From Halodesulfovibrio aestuarii DSM 17919 = ATCC 29578 (GTDB taxonomy: Bacteria > Desulfobacterota > Desulfovibrionia > Desulfovibrionales > Desulfovibrionaceae), in assembly GCF_000384815.1 (NCBI RefSeq), contig NZ_ARQF01000015.1, positions 61,608 through 125,607 of the forward strand: a stretch of DNA of 64,000 nt, read 5' to 3'. The notes beneath the pieces were generated by a model, which saw only the letters and a list, made by a program, of their open reading frames with translations, did not search any database and was not told where the DNA came from. The position numbers and the translations under genes are program-made. Position 1 is the first letter of the stretch. Each line of letters begins with the position of its first letter. Positions 27,102-36,406 of the stretch are shown here, piece by piece.

Positions 27102-28539
27102 CTTTCATACCGACACCTTCGCCCATCAGGGCGAAGGTTCGGTTTCCGACGCGTTTGAAAACGTGTCGGACGAATTGCTGCGCAATGTCCCTCCCCACAG
27201 CATTGAAGCTGAACAGGCTGTGCTCGGGGGTATTTTTTTGCGTGCGGATGCCCTTAATACACTTGTAGACATCGTCACCGAAGATGATTTCTACGCCCCT
27301 GCCCATAAAATACTCTTCGGCGCCATGATGGAGCTGCACAGACAGAGTATCGCTGTTGACCCTGTTACAATAGGTCAATACCTGCGCGACAAAAGCCTGC
27401 TCGAACAAGTCGGCGGCGCGGTATATATAGGCGAACTTGTCAACTCCATCATCAGTGCAGCAAACGCTGAACACTACGCCAAAATTGTTCGTGACAAATC
27501 GTTACAACGCAGCCTTATCGCATCTTGCTCAGATATTATAGGCAAGTGCTACGATCAAGGCACTGAAGTAGACAAACTTCTGGATGAGTCCGAACAGTCT
27601 ATTTTCGCAATTTCCGAGCGAACCTCCGGTCAAACATTTATTGATTCAAAGACACTCATCAACCGAGTGTTCGACCAGCTTTCTATCCGTATCGATAGTA
27701 AAGATCTCGTAACCGGTGTTACGACTGGCTTTTACAACCTCGACAAAATGACCGCAGGCTTGCAGCCTACAGATCTTATCATTATTGCAGCGCGTCCTTC
27801 TATGGGTAAGACTGCGTTTACGCTTAACCTCGCTGTAAACGCTGCTCTGGAAGGAAATACCCCAGTTGTATTCTATTCTCTGGAAATGGGAATGGAACAG
27901 CTCATGGTTCGTATGCTGGCAACAGTTGCCGGTGTAGACATGAATAAACTGAGAACAGGCCGTGGTATTGATAATGATGACTGGGGACGTTTGCATTATG
28001 CAGCAGACGTTCTTGGCAAGGCGCCAATTTACATTGATGATACACCGTCTCTTTCTACTCTTGATCTTCGTGCACGTACCCGTCGTTTAAAAGCAGAAAA
28101 AAATGTCGGCCTGGTTGTTGTGGACTATTTGCAGCTTATGCGATCGAGTCGCAAAACTGACTCCCGAGAACTGGAGATTTCCGATATTTCCCGTAACCTG
28201 AAGGCACTCGCTAAAGAATTAAACATTCCCGTTGTTGCTCTTTCTCAGCTGAACCGTAAGGTTGAAGAACGAGCAGACAAACGTCCGATGCTTTCTGACC
28301 TTCGAGAATCCGGCGCGATCGAACAGGATGCCGACGTTATTATGTTTATCTACCGTGATGCTGTGTACAACAAAAAAGAAGACCGTGCTGAAATCCACTC
28401 TGCTGAAATCATTATAGGCAAGCAACGTAACGGTTCAGTTGGTGCCGCCCAGTTGCAATACAACGGTAAATTTACACGATTTGAAAACCCTACAGACCTC
28501 TATCCATCTGAAGAAATTCCAGAAGATACAGGAATGTAA
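27055..28539 (+). CDS. dnaB: Replicative DNA helicase DnaB
   Basis: DnaB unwinds DNA at the replication fork. The N-terminal collar begins LRNVPPHSIEAEQAVLGG, the RecA-like core has Walker A ARPSMGKTAF and the DnaB-specific PVVFYSLEMGMEQLMVR and LSDLRESGAIEQDADV blocks. The ATG at 27055 gives 494 residues but overlaps rplI by 47 bases and has only a weak ribosome-binding site. A GTG at about codon 36 (ENVSDELL) would avoid the overlap and match the usual DnaB length, so the true start is uncertain. Confidence 0.93.
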   Translation: MTQNPPWNPQTNPQNSFHTDTFAHQGEGSVSDAFENVSDELLRNVPPHSIEAEQAVLGGIFLRADALNTLVDIVTEDDFYAPAHKILFGAMMELHRQSIAVDPVTIGQYLRDKSLLEQVGGAVYIGELVNSIISAANAEHYAKIVRDKSLQRSLIASCSDIIGKCYDQGTEVDKLLDESEQSIFAISERTSGQTFIDSKTLINRVFDQLSIRIDSKDLVTGVTTGFYNLDKMTAGLQPTDLIIIAARPSMGKTAFTLNLAVNAALEGNTPVVFYSLEMGMEQLMVRMLATVAGVDMNKLRTGRGIDNDDWGRLHYAADVLGKAPIYIDDTPSLSTLDLRARTRRLKAEKNVGLVVVDYLQLMRSSRKTDSRELEISDISRNLKALAKELNIPVVALSQLNRKVEERADKRPMLSDLRESGAIEQDADVIMFIYRDAVYNKKEDRAEIHSAEIIIGKQRNGSVGAAQLQYNGKFTRFENPTDLYPSEEIPEDTGM

Positions 28540-28589
28540 TAATTTAGACACGCATTTCATAATTAATTCTACAATATCCATGTACACAA

Positions 28590-28620
28590 AGTCAGCACCA
28601 CAATCGTGTTGGCTTTTTCT
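28590..28620 (+). terminator. Terminator after dnaB
   Basis: AGTCAGCAC pairs with GTGTTGGCT (one G-U) across a seven-base loop, followed by CTTTTTCTTTTT-type T-rich sequence. It closes the ribosomal-dnaB operon. Confidence 0.75.
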
Positions 28621-28832
28621 TTTTCCTACAATCGCTCATAATATACAGTAAGAAACCGATAAAGCATTATGGTGCTGCACAATGCTTAAAAAATTTTGTT
28701 AAACTTATCCCCTTGTACAAATACAAAAAAATTGTCTTATGATAATTTTTTATTAGACATAATTAATGATTATATAGCTCCTTAATCCAGTTGCTCTAAT
28801 CAATATGCTCTACCAAAAAGTTAGGACAACAC

Positions 28833-29996
28833 ATGCTTGAAATACGCGAACTATATGCATCGCTTACTGCTTCAGCTGCGATTTCAACAGTCGCTTTTTT
28901 CTGGCTCTACTTTAGCCGGTTCTCCAGACGCGGCGTACTTTGGTGGGCTATGGCGATGACATGCTACCTACTATGTCTCATTTTAACGACGTATAGAGGC
29001 TTTATTCCACCTTTTTTCTCTGTACTTGTTGCGAATGTTTCCGCAACAGCCGGGTACGTATTTTTCTGGTTCGGAATCCGTGTATTCTTCAGCCGCTCCT
29101 TAACCCGAAAAGTGTGGTGGTGTGGAATCACACTAATAACGTTAGTTATAATTGCTTCAGAAATAACACTCTTCGACCCGAGACTTGTAACAAGCAAAGT
29201 GCTCATAACAAGCTTAAACTATGCAACAATAAATATTTTAATAGCCTATGAATTAATACGAAACGCCCGTCAATCAAACACCGCCAAGGGGATGGGGGGA
29301 ATTAATCTTTTAAACGCTATTATCATTATCTACCGTGGCATTCATATCGTCCGAACTGAAAGTTTTAATCTCTACTTTATAACAGGTTGGACAACATCTG
29401 CCTACATTCTATGGACAAACGCGTCTCTACTCTTAACCACTGTAGGACTTATCTTGCTTATCCTTGAAGAACTAAATGCAAAACTTACACGCCAGGCAAT
29501 CGAAGATCCGCTAACAGGTCTTTTAAACCGCAGAGCCTTATATTCAATTACTCCTGAAGATTTTTTGGACTTGCAAAATACGCACACATCACTAGGCCTG
29601 CTCATGCTGGACATTGACCACTTCAAGTTAGTAAACGATACCTATGGTCACATCATAGGAGACACATTACTCAAGCATTTCGCGGAGGAAGTGTCCTGTT
29701 GCTTACGATCTACAGACATACTTTATCGCATAGGAGGCGAAGAGTTCCTGATCATTGCCCATGGAGTATCACCTTTAAATACCTGTGCTCTCGGCGAACG
29801 TATAAGAAAACATATCGAACAAACACCATTAGTAACCTCACATGGTACAATCCATCACACAGTCAGTATTGGCTATACAATGACCACTCCTGATGACACC
29901 TATCTAAAACCTGTTCTTGAACGAGCAGATTCGGCTCTATATTATGCAAAAAACCATGGAAGAAATAGAGTCGAAATGTCTTTAGAAGCAGCGTAA
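28833..29996 (+). CDS. Membrane diguanylate cyclase (GGDEF)
   Basis: The protein makes cyclic di-GMP. The N-terminal half has about six to seven hydrophobic segments (up to residue 215) resembling the 7TM-type sensor modules that precede GGDEF domains. The catalytic domain starts near residue 225 (DPLTGLLNRRAL) and carries an active GGEEF at residues 301-305. The RxxD inhibitory site (RSTD) lies five residues before it, so product feedback is expected. It forms a single-gene unit. An AGGA precedes ATG 28833. Confidence 0.92.
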   Translation: MLEIRELYASLTASAAISTVAFFWLYFSRFSRRGVLWWAMAMTCYLLCLILTTYRGFIPPFFSVLVANVSATAGYVFFWFGIRVFFSRSLTRKVWWCGITLITLVIIASEITLFDPRLVTSKVLITSLNYATINILIAYELIRNARQSNTAKGMGGINLLNAIIIIYRGIHIVRTESFNLYFITGWTTSAYILWTNASLLLTTVGLILLILEELNAKLTRQAIEDPLTGLLNRRALYSITPEDFLDLQNTHTSLGLLMLDIDHFKLVNDTYGHIIGDTLLKHFAEEVSCCLRSTDILYRIGGEEFLIIAHGVSPLNTCALGERIRKHIEQTPLVTSHGTIHHTVSIGYTMTTPDDTYLKPVLERADSALYYAKNHGRNRVEMSLEAA

Positions 29997-30014
29997 TACA
30001 ATATCCTTATTTTC

Positions 30015-30046
30015 AAAAAAAAACGCCCCGAGTTTAATCGGAGCGT
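30015..30046 (-). terminator. Terminator of the 30072-30377 gene
   Basis: ACGCCCCGA pairs with TCGGAGCGT (one G-U) with a loop GTTTAA, and an A-run on the plus strand gives a nine-base T-run on the minus strand. It lies just past the diguanylate cyclase stop on the other strand. Confidence 0.8.
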
Positions 30047-30071
30047 CTTGTACCATCTGGATGAGCAATAC

Positions 30072-30377
30072 TTATTGGGTCGGGGTATCTTCATCAAGAA
30101 GTAATGCCAGCGGAACGAATGGCCCAAGCGGGATCAGGTCAAAATCGATTAACCCAGCCTGTACCATAGGCATTTTATCGATAAGGCTTCGTGCATCTTC
30201 CATAGAAGGCGCCTCCAGCATTAAAATGGTACCGGAACGATCCTGACGAAAATACATTTCACGAACCACATCAGCAAGATACATCTTAACAGTGTGGTTA
30301 ACTTCTTTCATAAACGTTTCTTTAACTTTATCCGGTGTTGCTTCTGGCAGCACTTTATCAATTGCAAGAATCTTCAT
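30072..30377 (-). CDS. Conserved small protein, dimeric alpha/beta-barrel type
   Basis: The 101-residue soluble protein begins MKILAIDKVLPEATPDKV and has an alternating strand-helix pattern with the core GTILMLEAPSMEDA and a PLGPFVPL end. This looks like the muconolactone-isomerase or YCII type of ferredoxin-like fold, which forms dimers. No catalytic residue is obvious. AAAGGAGAAG precedes the ATG. It is a single gene between two minus-strand units, so context gives no further hint. Function unknown. Confidence 0.7.
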   Translation of the reverse strand: MKILAIDKVLPEATPDKVKETFMKEVNHTVKMYLADVVREMYFRQDRSGTILMLEAPSMEDARSLIDKMPMVQAGLIDFDLIPLGPFVPLALLLDEDTPTQ

Positions 30378-30586
30378 TATCTTCTCCTTTCTGACACGCT
30401 GTACAGCAATCCGCTAAAAAGATTACACTCTGAAGAAACATTCTGCCAAAGAGGTTCCAACATCATGCAACGGAACAGCTCACTACAAAGCCTGACAAGA
30501 TACACTATCTGTCAACAATTGCGCCGCTTCGCAGCTACCAGCCCCCATGGAGTACGAAATTTTTCATCGTTCCTCAATCAATTTAA

Positions 30587-31693
30587 TTATTCACTTTTTT
30601 CAGCACGGGCCAGAGGGCAGAAAAAACCTTCATTTTTAATGAGCACGCTAAAACATTTGTTGCAGCTTATACAATCTGCTCTCCGCAAGTCCCCAGAAGC
30701 CCATCGTGTTAAAAGGTTGGGTTCACGTATAAGCGGTCGACTCATGGAAACAAGGTCAATAACCCCTTCTGACAATAACCCTTCAGCTACACTAAAGCTG
30801 CGAACCCCGCCCACAAGCATTATTGGCAGCTTAGTATTTTCTCTGACAACACGTGCCGCCTCACGGTACCATACTTCCTTCGTTGGAGAATCAAAACGCC
30901 CCACCCGTGTTGATGACGTTGTCGGGCGATTTGTAAGCAATCCACCACTAATCTCAACTGCATCCAACCCCATTGTGGCAAGACCTTGAATAACTCTGAC
31001 ACTGTCCTGTAGTTCAAGACCGTCTTCAACAAAGTCTTCACAGTTAATTTTGAGCATCACAGGATATTTCTCTCCCACAACACGCCGAATAGCTTCATAG
31101 ACCCGCACCAACGGGCGAATGCGGTTCTCAAGTACGCCGCCGTACATATCGGTACGCTTATTAAAATGGGGAGAAAGAAACTGGCTTAACCCATACCCAT
31201 GTGCTGCATGAATTTGAAGGCCGTCAAATCCTGCGGCAACTGCTCGCTCCGCCGCCTGCTGGAAGGAATAGACCATTACATCAATGTCATGTTCAGTCAT
31301 TTCCTGACAAAGTTCGCCATCCCTCATGGCAAAAGGGCTAGGCCCCAATGCAGGCATTCCTGTGATAGCCTGAGCAGCATAACCGCCAGCATGAGCAAGC
31401 TGCGCCACAACAGCGCCACCATGATCATGGATTCTGTTAACCATTGAGCGCAGCCCACTGATGTATTCATCTGCAAAAATGGCAAGCTGGCGTTCTCTGG
31501 CGCGTCCTTGTTCTGCTACAAACATATGCCCGGTAATAATCATCCCCACACCGCCATCAACCAATTCAAGCATTGCGTCTTCGAGTGCAGGCGTTACAAA
31601 TCCTTCAGCAGAGGCGAGCCCTTCCCATGTTGCAGAGCGAACCAAACGATTCGGCACGGTCATTCCATTAATTTTTATTTTATCGAAAAACAT
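30587..31693 (-). CDS. NADH:flavin oxidoreductase (old yellow enzyme) with C-terminal Cys cluster
   Basis: The FMN-binding TIM barrel has the catalytic HxxH pair in IHAAHGYGLSQFLSPHFNKR and the family start MFFDKIKINGM. ATG 31693 is chosen because GGGGA lies seven bases upstream; two earlier ATGs have none. At 368 residues it lacks the FAD/NAD domain of dienoyl-CoA reductase, yet the C-terminus retains CISCNKC followed by a fourth Cys eleven residues later, close to the [4Fe-4S] motif of that enzyme. It therefore may be a single-domain, cluster-containing ene-reductase. The substrate is unknown. Confidence 0.85.
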   Translation of the reverse strand: MFFDKIKINGMTVPNRLVRSATWEGLASAEGFVTPALEDAMLELVDGGVGMIITGHMFVAEQGRARERQLAIFADEYISGLRSMVNRIHDHGGAVVAQLAHAGGYAAQAITGMPALGPSPFAMRDGELCQEMTEHDIDVMVYSFQQAAERAVAAGFDGLQIHAAHGYGLSQFLSPHFNKRTDMYGGVLENRIRPLVRVYEAIRRVVGEKYPVMLKINCEDFVEDGLELQDSVRVIQGLATMGLDAVEISGGLLTNRPTTSSTRVGRFDSPTKEVWYREAARVVRENTKLPIMLVGGVRSFSVAEGLLSEGVIDLVSMSRPLIREPNLLTRWASGDLRRADCISCNKCFSVLIKNEGFFCPLARAEKSE

Positions 31694-31780
31694 ATTTTCC
31701 CCGATTTTCATTAGTTTTATAAGATCACTATGTATAGCCGAATACATCACTTTGAATCAATAACCTTGTTTACTGACTGC

Positions 31781-31819
31781 AAAAAAGCCGCAAACTCTGT
31801 AACACAGGGCTTGCGGCTT
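31781..31819 (-). terminator. Terminator of rarD
   Basis: AAGCCGCAA/TTGCGGCTT arms with an inner CTCTGT/ACAGGG pairing, followed by six T residues on the minus strand, 31 bases past the rarD stop. Confidence 0.85.
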
Positions 31820-31850
31820 CGCTATAGCAAATCAAAATATACGATAAAAG

Positions 31851-32759
31851 TTACATTTCTTCAGCATGAACAAGTTTTCTTGAGCGTTGCAGCCATCCTT
31901 CACCGGAGTACAACGCAAGAGCGCTCCAAATAAACACAAAGGTAAACAGGTGTCCCATCGTAAACGGTTCATTGAACAAAAATACGCCCTGCATAAATGC
32001 CAGACTCGGTGCAATGTACTGCAATAATCCAAGAGTAGTAAGACGTAATCTGCACGCTGCAAATGCAAACCACAGCAACGGCAGTGATGTAATAACACCA
32101 GCCCCCACAAGATACATATCTGTCAGACGATCAACATGCAAAAATGAAGCGGCCCCCTGCAATTCAAGATGGCCAAGATAGATAAGTACAAAGGGTATCA
32201 ACAGGACTGTTTCAAACATCAACCCGGCAAGAGATTCAACATCTGCAAGCTTTCTCAGTAACCCATACAAACCAAAAGAAATGGCCAGAGCAAGAGAAAC
32301 CCACGGAAGGCTGCCGACCATAACAACCTGAGTTGCTACGCCAGCCGCAGCAAGCAATACTGCGCAAAGCTGTATGGGGCGGATAGTGTCCTTAAATATA
32401 ACAACCCCCAGAAGCATACTTACAAGCGGTGTAATGTAGTACCCAAGGCTTGTTTGCAAGACCATGTCATGATTTACAGCCCAAATATATAAGCCCCAGT
32501 TACCACCTACAAGCAAGCCGCTCATAGTAAGAAGAAGCATTGTTTTTTTAGAAGAAAAGATGTTTTTAAATGCGCCCCAATTAGAACGAATTGAAAGCAT
32601 AATCCCAACAAAAAATAATGACCACAAAATCCTGTGGCACAGCACTTCAAACGCAGGCACATGTGCTACCTGTTTCCAGTACACAGGCGCCATGCCCCAA
32701 AAAACAAACGAACAAATGGCAGCAACTACCCCAGCCCTGCCTCGATCATCTTTACACAC
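31851..32759 (-). CDS. rarD: RarD-type EamA transporter
   Basis: This 302-residue, ten-segment membrane protein belongs to the EamA family RarD subgroup, with the group-specific SFVFWGMAPVYWKQ, EVLCHRILWS and GLLVGGNWGLYIWAVNH blocks. The name derives from chloramphenicol resistance, but the natural substrate is unknown. Translation starts at GTG 32759, preceded by GAAAGGAT. It is followed by its own terminator and lies 82 bases downstream of the SLOG gene, separated by another terminator. Confidence 0.9.
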   Translation of the reverse strand: MCKDDRGRAGVVAAICSFVFWGMAPVYWKQVAHVPAFEVLCHRILWSLFFVGIMLSIRSNWGAFKNIFSSKKTMLLLTMSGLLVGGNWGLYIWAVNHDMVLQTSLGYYITPLVSMLLGVVIFKDTIRPIQLCAVLLAAAGVATQVVMVGSLPWVSLALAISFGLYGLLRKLADVESLAGLMFETVLLIPFVLIYLGHLELQGAASFLHVDRLTDMYLVGAGVITSLPLLWFAFAACRLRLTTLGLLQYIAPSLAFMQGVFLFNEPFTMGHLFTFVFIWSALALYSGEGWLQRSRKLVHAEEM

Positions 32760-32795
32760 AATAGTATCCTTTCAACGATGCGTATGCACAGTCAT

Positions 32796-32822
32796 AAAAA
32801 AAGCGGGAGCCGAGGCTCCCGC
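32796..32822 (-). terminator. Terminator of the SLOG gene
   Basis: GCGGGAGC and GCTCCCGC (8 bp, four-base loop), followed on the minus strand by seven T residues. Confidence 0.88.
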
Positions 32823-32841
32823 AAAATTTTGCGTTTTGACC

Positions 32842-33393
32842 CTATCCAAAGGACCTTTCAAAAAGCTCAGCAATTGCCTTCTTACCATTCTCTTCAAGAA
32901 AACGGGTACCGGTTGCGGTAAAATGTCGATGTGAAATGGTTGGAGATTCAACTTCAAGCCATTCATTCTTTTCCCAGTGGAACCAAGCATTTTTCGCCTG
33001 TCCGAAAACATACAGCGGCTTATTGCAAATCTTAGCAAATTCTGCACCCCAACCAGTGCCGCCTTTAACCGTATTGTCGTCCTGAATAACACCCACAACA
33101 TACACTTCATGCCCGCTGGAAACTTGCCAGCAAATAGACTGAAGAACCTTGCGGAACAACGGCGCGACAGAGTAAGAACGGCTCATCAAGCGGGACACAT
33201 ACGTAAGACTCACGTCTTTCAGTGCCAGTTCATCAGCGGTCAGAACGCGTAAGCCTCTGGTGCGCTCAAGCATGTGGCCATCAAAGCTGTAGTTAACTTC
33301 CTGAAGCCCGTACTTTTCTGCAAGTTCACCAAAGTATGCTTCCGTGCCTCGTGCACCGCCGCTATACAGAATATGTTCTGAAGGATTCGCCAT
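32842..33393 (-). CDS. SLOG-superfamily (LOG/DprA-like Rossmann) protein
   Basis: ATG 33393 follows a GAGAGG site, giving 183 residues. The N-terminal LYSGGARGTEAYFGELAEKYG matches the nucleotide-binding first strand and glycine loop of the SLOG superfamily, whose members bind nucleotide-derived ligands or process nucleoside phosphates. A later GGTGWGAEFAK segment and PLYVF strand fit the second half of the fold. Catalytic Glu/Arg pairs of LOG phosphoribohydrolases are not obvious. Role unknown; a stand-alone SLOG protein can be a ligand sensor. It is a single gene bounded by a terminator. Confidence 0.6.
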   Translation of the reverse strand: MANPSEHILYSGGARGTEAYFGELAEKYGLQEVNYSFDGHMLERTRGLRVLTADELALKDVSLTYVSRLMSRSYSVAPLFRKVLQSICWQVSSGHEVYVVGVIQDDNTVKGGTGWGAEFAKICNKPLYVFGQAKNAWFHWEKNEWLEVESPTISHRHFTATGTRFLEENGKKAIAELFERSFG

Positions 33394-33556
33394 TGTGAGA
33401 CCTCTCAGGGTTGGATTAAATAAACTGCGCAACTCACGCAAAAGTAACAGTGAGATACGCTATGCAAAAACAGGTGCTTCGTACTCAGAAACCTATCTAA
33501 GAGCGTTTTTTTTTACAAGCTATTTCGAACATTGAACCACTCTGGTGTAGATTACA

Positions 33557-34672
33557 CTACACAGCTTCTGATACAGATACCTGTTGCCGCATATACCGGC
33601 TCAACCAATGTAAATCACCTATTGTTAATGGTGCAAGGGGGGAAGAAACATGTAATGTTTTAAATACAGCACCGGATACCTGAATAATCTCAACACGCCC
33701 TTTTCCGGCTCTTGGAACGGCTATACGAACAGCTCCAACATCTCGTAACTCTAACATTACAAAGGCATACTCTTTCCCCAAAAAGGATCTACCAAACCGT
33801 ACCATTTCATCATCCCATACGACAAACCCCTTGCCAGCAATCGACCGTATCAGCCGCCAAAGAATCATGTAGGCAAAGAATCCGCATACAAAAAGCAATA
33901 TCCCACCCGCAATAATACTTCCTTCACCTTCTGAGGCCTTCCATACTCCATAGCCTCCGCCATAAAGCAAGCCGGCTACAGAAAATGTCATTAGCGCAAT
34001 ATACAAATGTCCTGGAGAAAGTGACCATGAAAATCCTTTTTTCCCACCAATAAGACATGGCTTCAGCGCTGAATGTTCTGGCTGTTCATTTTCAACGGAT
34101 GGAAACACTGGCGCATACTCTGCACGTGAAGTACGCGCAAATCCTACTCCAGCATGATCTTCAATCGCAAACCCTGTTACTTCCGCAATTTTTAATGCAA
34201 TTGCAGCAAGATCCGGCCCAAGAACAGACCTATCTAATGTTTCGTACCCGGAATCACGCAATATGACATCCAGATGGAACGGATATCGTCCACTGTTCCC
34301 TTTCTCAGGTTCAAAATCTGAGGAAACAAGATCCCCTTGAACATTACGCCGTGTGAGTCTAAGTGCGGTAATCATTCCAAACGGAATGGTATATACATCT
34401 TTTTTTCGTCTTCCAAGAAAGTATATGCAACTATCAGGCAAACTTATTTCAATAATCCGTTGCTGTCTTCGCAGGATCATTCCAACAGTCATAAATATGA
34501 AGCAAAGATATAGCACAGCAAAGCGCACCAACGTAATGCCATTCATCAATACTCCAATAAAACCAAGACAAATTGCACACCCCACAAGCGCACCAACTGC
34601 TGTTTGTTGTTCTGCAGATGGCACCAGTCGCAAGGTGGACGAAGATTTTCTTTCTACAGTAGTTAGACTCAT
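33557..34672 (-). CDS. Uncharacterised membrane protein with paired hydrophobic segments
   Basis: The 371-residue protein has two pairs of membrane segments (about residues 26-66 and 222-270). Each pair is followed by a soluble beta-rich stretch (about 70-180 and 280-355), giving an internally repeated layout like the PH-domain-containing bacterial membrane proteins. The first soluble part contains RRKKDVYTIPFGMITALRL, the second RFGRSFLGKEYAFVMLELRDV, which look like related strands. No catalytic motif is visible. A structured RNA candidate lies in its leader at about 34738-34789. I do not recognise the family. Confidence 0.65.
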   Translation of the reverse strand: MSLTTVERKSSSTLRLVPSAEQQTAVGALVGCAICLGFIGVLMNGITLVRFAVLYLCFIFMTVGMILRRQQRIIEISLPDSCIYFLGRRKKDVYTIPFGMITALRLTRRNVQGDLVSSDFEPEKGNSGRYPFHLDVILRDSGYETLDRSVLGPDLAAIALKIAEVTGFAIEDHAGVGFARTSRAEYAPVFPSVENEQPEHSALKPCLIGGKKGFSWSLSPGHLYIALMTFSVAGLLYGGGYGVWKASEGEGSIIAGGILLFVCGFFAYMILWRLIRSIAGKGFVVWDDEMVRFGRSFLGKEYAFVMLELRDVGAVRIAVPRAGKGRVEIIQVSGAVFKTLHVSSPLAPLTIGDLHWLSRYMRQQVSVSEAV

Positions 34673-34737
34673 ACAACAGCAATAACCTGTTGCAATACGT
34701 ACATCAATTACATTGTTTCTCGTTCATTTGTATTGCA

Positions 34738-34789
34738 CCACACACAGCAAGGGCGATTCTGTTTTAACAGAACCGCCCCGTGTATGTGG
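34738..34789 (-). ncRNA. Structured leader hairpin upstream of the membrane protein gene
   Basis: A 13-bp stem (34751-34763 with 34766-34778) inside an outer CCACA/TGTGG stem forms a long hairpin. Read as minus-strand RNA every position pairs, with two G-U wobbles; read as plus-strand RNA the same positions become A-C mismatches. This asymmetry favours a minus-strand RNA, which would lie about 65 bases upstream of the start at 34672. A CCGGA/TCCGG hairpin sits further upstream (about 34819-34834). Confidence 0.5.
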
Positions 34790-34835
34790 TCGTACCGCAC
34801 ACGTTGCCCTCAACTGCGCCGGACAATACTCCGGC

Positions 34836-34964
34836 TCATTCAGCCCCCTGATAAACTGGCATTCGTCTCACTACGATACCAAAGTATGGAGAGTACAGAG
34901 AGGCTGTTCCCCTCGAAAAAATCACAACGAGCTTGAGTGCTTCAAAATTTCCATGAACACTGCA
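34836..34964 (-). other. Protein-like open tract without start codon, possible gene remnant
   Basis: A minus-strand frame open for 42 codons reads like a protein (for example FSRGTASLYSPYFGIVVRR) and ends at TGA 34838-34836, but has no start codon with a ribosome-binding site. G+C looks higher than in the flanks. It may be the tail of a decayed gene or part of a mobile element. The rest of the 34965-35275 block is AT-rich with nothing seen. Confidence 0.3.
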
Positions 34965-35275
34965 TTACTATATTATTGCAGGAAGCATGTTGAACACTCT
35001 TTCCATCTTCTTAATATGCATTTTTGACATGTTCAGTTTGTATCAAATATTTTACAATGCCCTTTCTCTTTTTAATACATTTCTATATTCAACTGTAAAA
35101 ACAAAAAAAGATAGATTGTTTTTCTTATTATCGTACAAATAAAGTAGTAAATAAGACATATAGTCTCTTTTTATCTGTCAAAATAACATAAAAAACAGCT
35201 CTACAGACATTAAATACTACATATACATTATGTAAAAGAAATATATTGCAGTTAGGTTAATTCATATCAAACAAA

Positions 35276-35324
35276 AAAGCGCTTTTATAAAGCACTGATA
35301 CGTATGTGCTTCATAAAAACGCTT
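35276..35324 (-). terminator. Terminator of the 35350-36207 gene
   Basis: AAAGCG-TTTTAT-AAGCAC arms pair with GTGCTT-ATAAAA-CGCTTT across a loop near 35301-35309. On the minus strand seven T residues follow. Confidence 0.8.
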
Positions 35325-35349
35325 TGAATACAAAATAAAAGAAACTGCA

Positions 35350-36207
35350 TTAATGACCTGAGTATATCTCCCGATATACATCCCGCAACGCATTCCCCCA
35401 CACAGCTAAATCAAACCCTTTCGGCCCGCCCAGAGAAACAGGCGCATTACCATACCTGTTTAACTGTGCCGCATAAGCTGGTATCAACCATCGTCCAGCC
35501 CGACTTGATGCAGCAACATACACTTGAGCCAGTCTTCTATACTGTGCGTCAGTATATGCAGGCTGAGGGATCATCACTTTATGCGTTTCAACAGCATCCC
35601 CCGCGTTAGTTCGTATGGGCTGAATAAGGCCGACATGTAAAAAGCGCCCCTTTGCTTTAGCCCCGTCGTCATGAGCCTCAAAGTAGGTAGATCGCAGTGG
35701 TTGAAAAAAATCAATTAATGTCGTGGAGTTTCCACTGCGGTCAATTATGACATGCCAACGCCTGCCAAATTGACGCATATTATTTATATGTGGGGAGACA
35801 TCAATATCCGGCGAAAAGGTTCGAATGCCAAAATCAGGCCCGCCTGAATCGTGCAAAACAAAAAAAATAGCAGACTTTCCACGTGCACGTGAAACTCTGA
35901 GATTTAAGGCTCCGCCCAACTCTTTTGCACGCAAACCATACGCTGCAACGTATCCCTCCACCGCCTCAGGGGAAAAGTCAAACTCTCGCCCCACAAGCTC
36001 GTCCAACGTTGGAGGTAATCCTTTTTCAAATTCCCTCACCACACCATTTGCATCAATGTCCGGAGTCAAACACAGAGCCTGTTGAACTGCACCACCGCTA
36101 AACTGCAGCAGCCCACTATCCCAGTAGCATTTTGTAGCTGACAGAGCAGTCACCGGAATAAGCAATACACACACACTGATCCAAATACTCACCGTACGAT
36201 TCTTCAT
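35350..36207 (-). CDS. Exported protein, possibly peptidoglycan amidase-like
   Basis: The 285-residue protein has a signal peptide (about residues 1-23, cleavage after LSA). The middle contains FFVLHDSGGP and, later, RRWHVIIDRSGNST and RFLHVGLIQP. A histidine near the first strand, a second in WHVIIDRSGN and a third in HVGLI are placed as in amidase_2 / peptidoglycan-recognition folds, but the match is loose and the usual His-His start is absent, so this is a weak suggestion. It stands alone with its own terminator. Confidence 0.5.
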   Translation of the reverse strand: MKNRTVSIWISVCVLLIPVTALSATKCYWDSGLLQFSGGAVQQALCLTPDIDANGVVREFEKGLPPTLDELVGREFDFSPEAVEGYVAAYGLRAKELGGALNLRVSRARGKSAIFFVLHDSGGPDFGIRTFSPDIDVSPHINNMRQFGRRWHVIIDRSGNSTTLIDFFQPLRSTYFEAHDDGAKAKGRFLHVGLIQPIRTNAGDAVETHKVMIPQPAYTDAQYRRLAQVYVAASSRAGRWLIPAYAAQLNRYGNAPVSLGGPKGFDLAVWGNALRDVYREIYSGH

Positions 36208-36406
36208 GCCTCAACTGTCTTCCTATTCATAGCCTTACAGAGGTCCCACCATCCTGAAATCACTCAACACTGCAACAGCAGCGTGTACATCCACACTAGT
36301 CACACAACAGATTAAATAAATCAATTAAAGAGGTTAGACATTTTAATTAAAAACGGCTTACTGTAACCACTTTTCCATGCTACATAGATTCGGCAGGAGA
36401 AAATTT

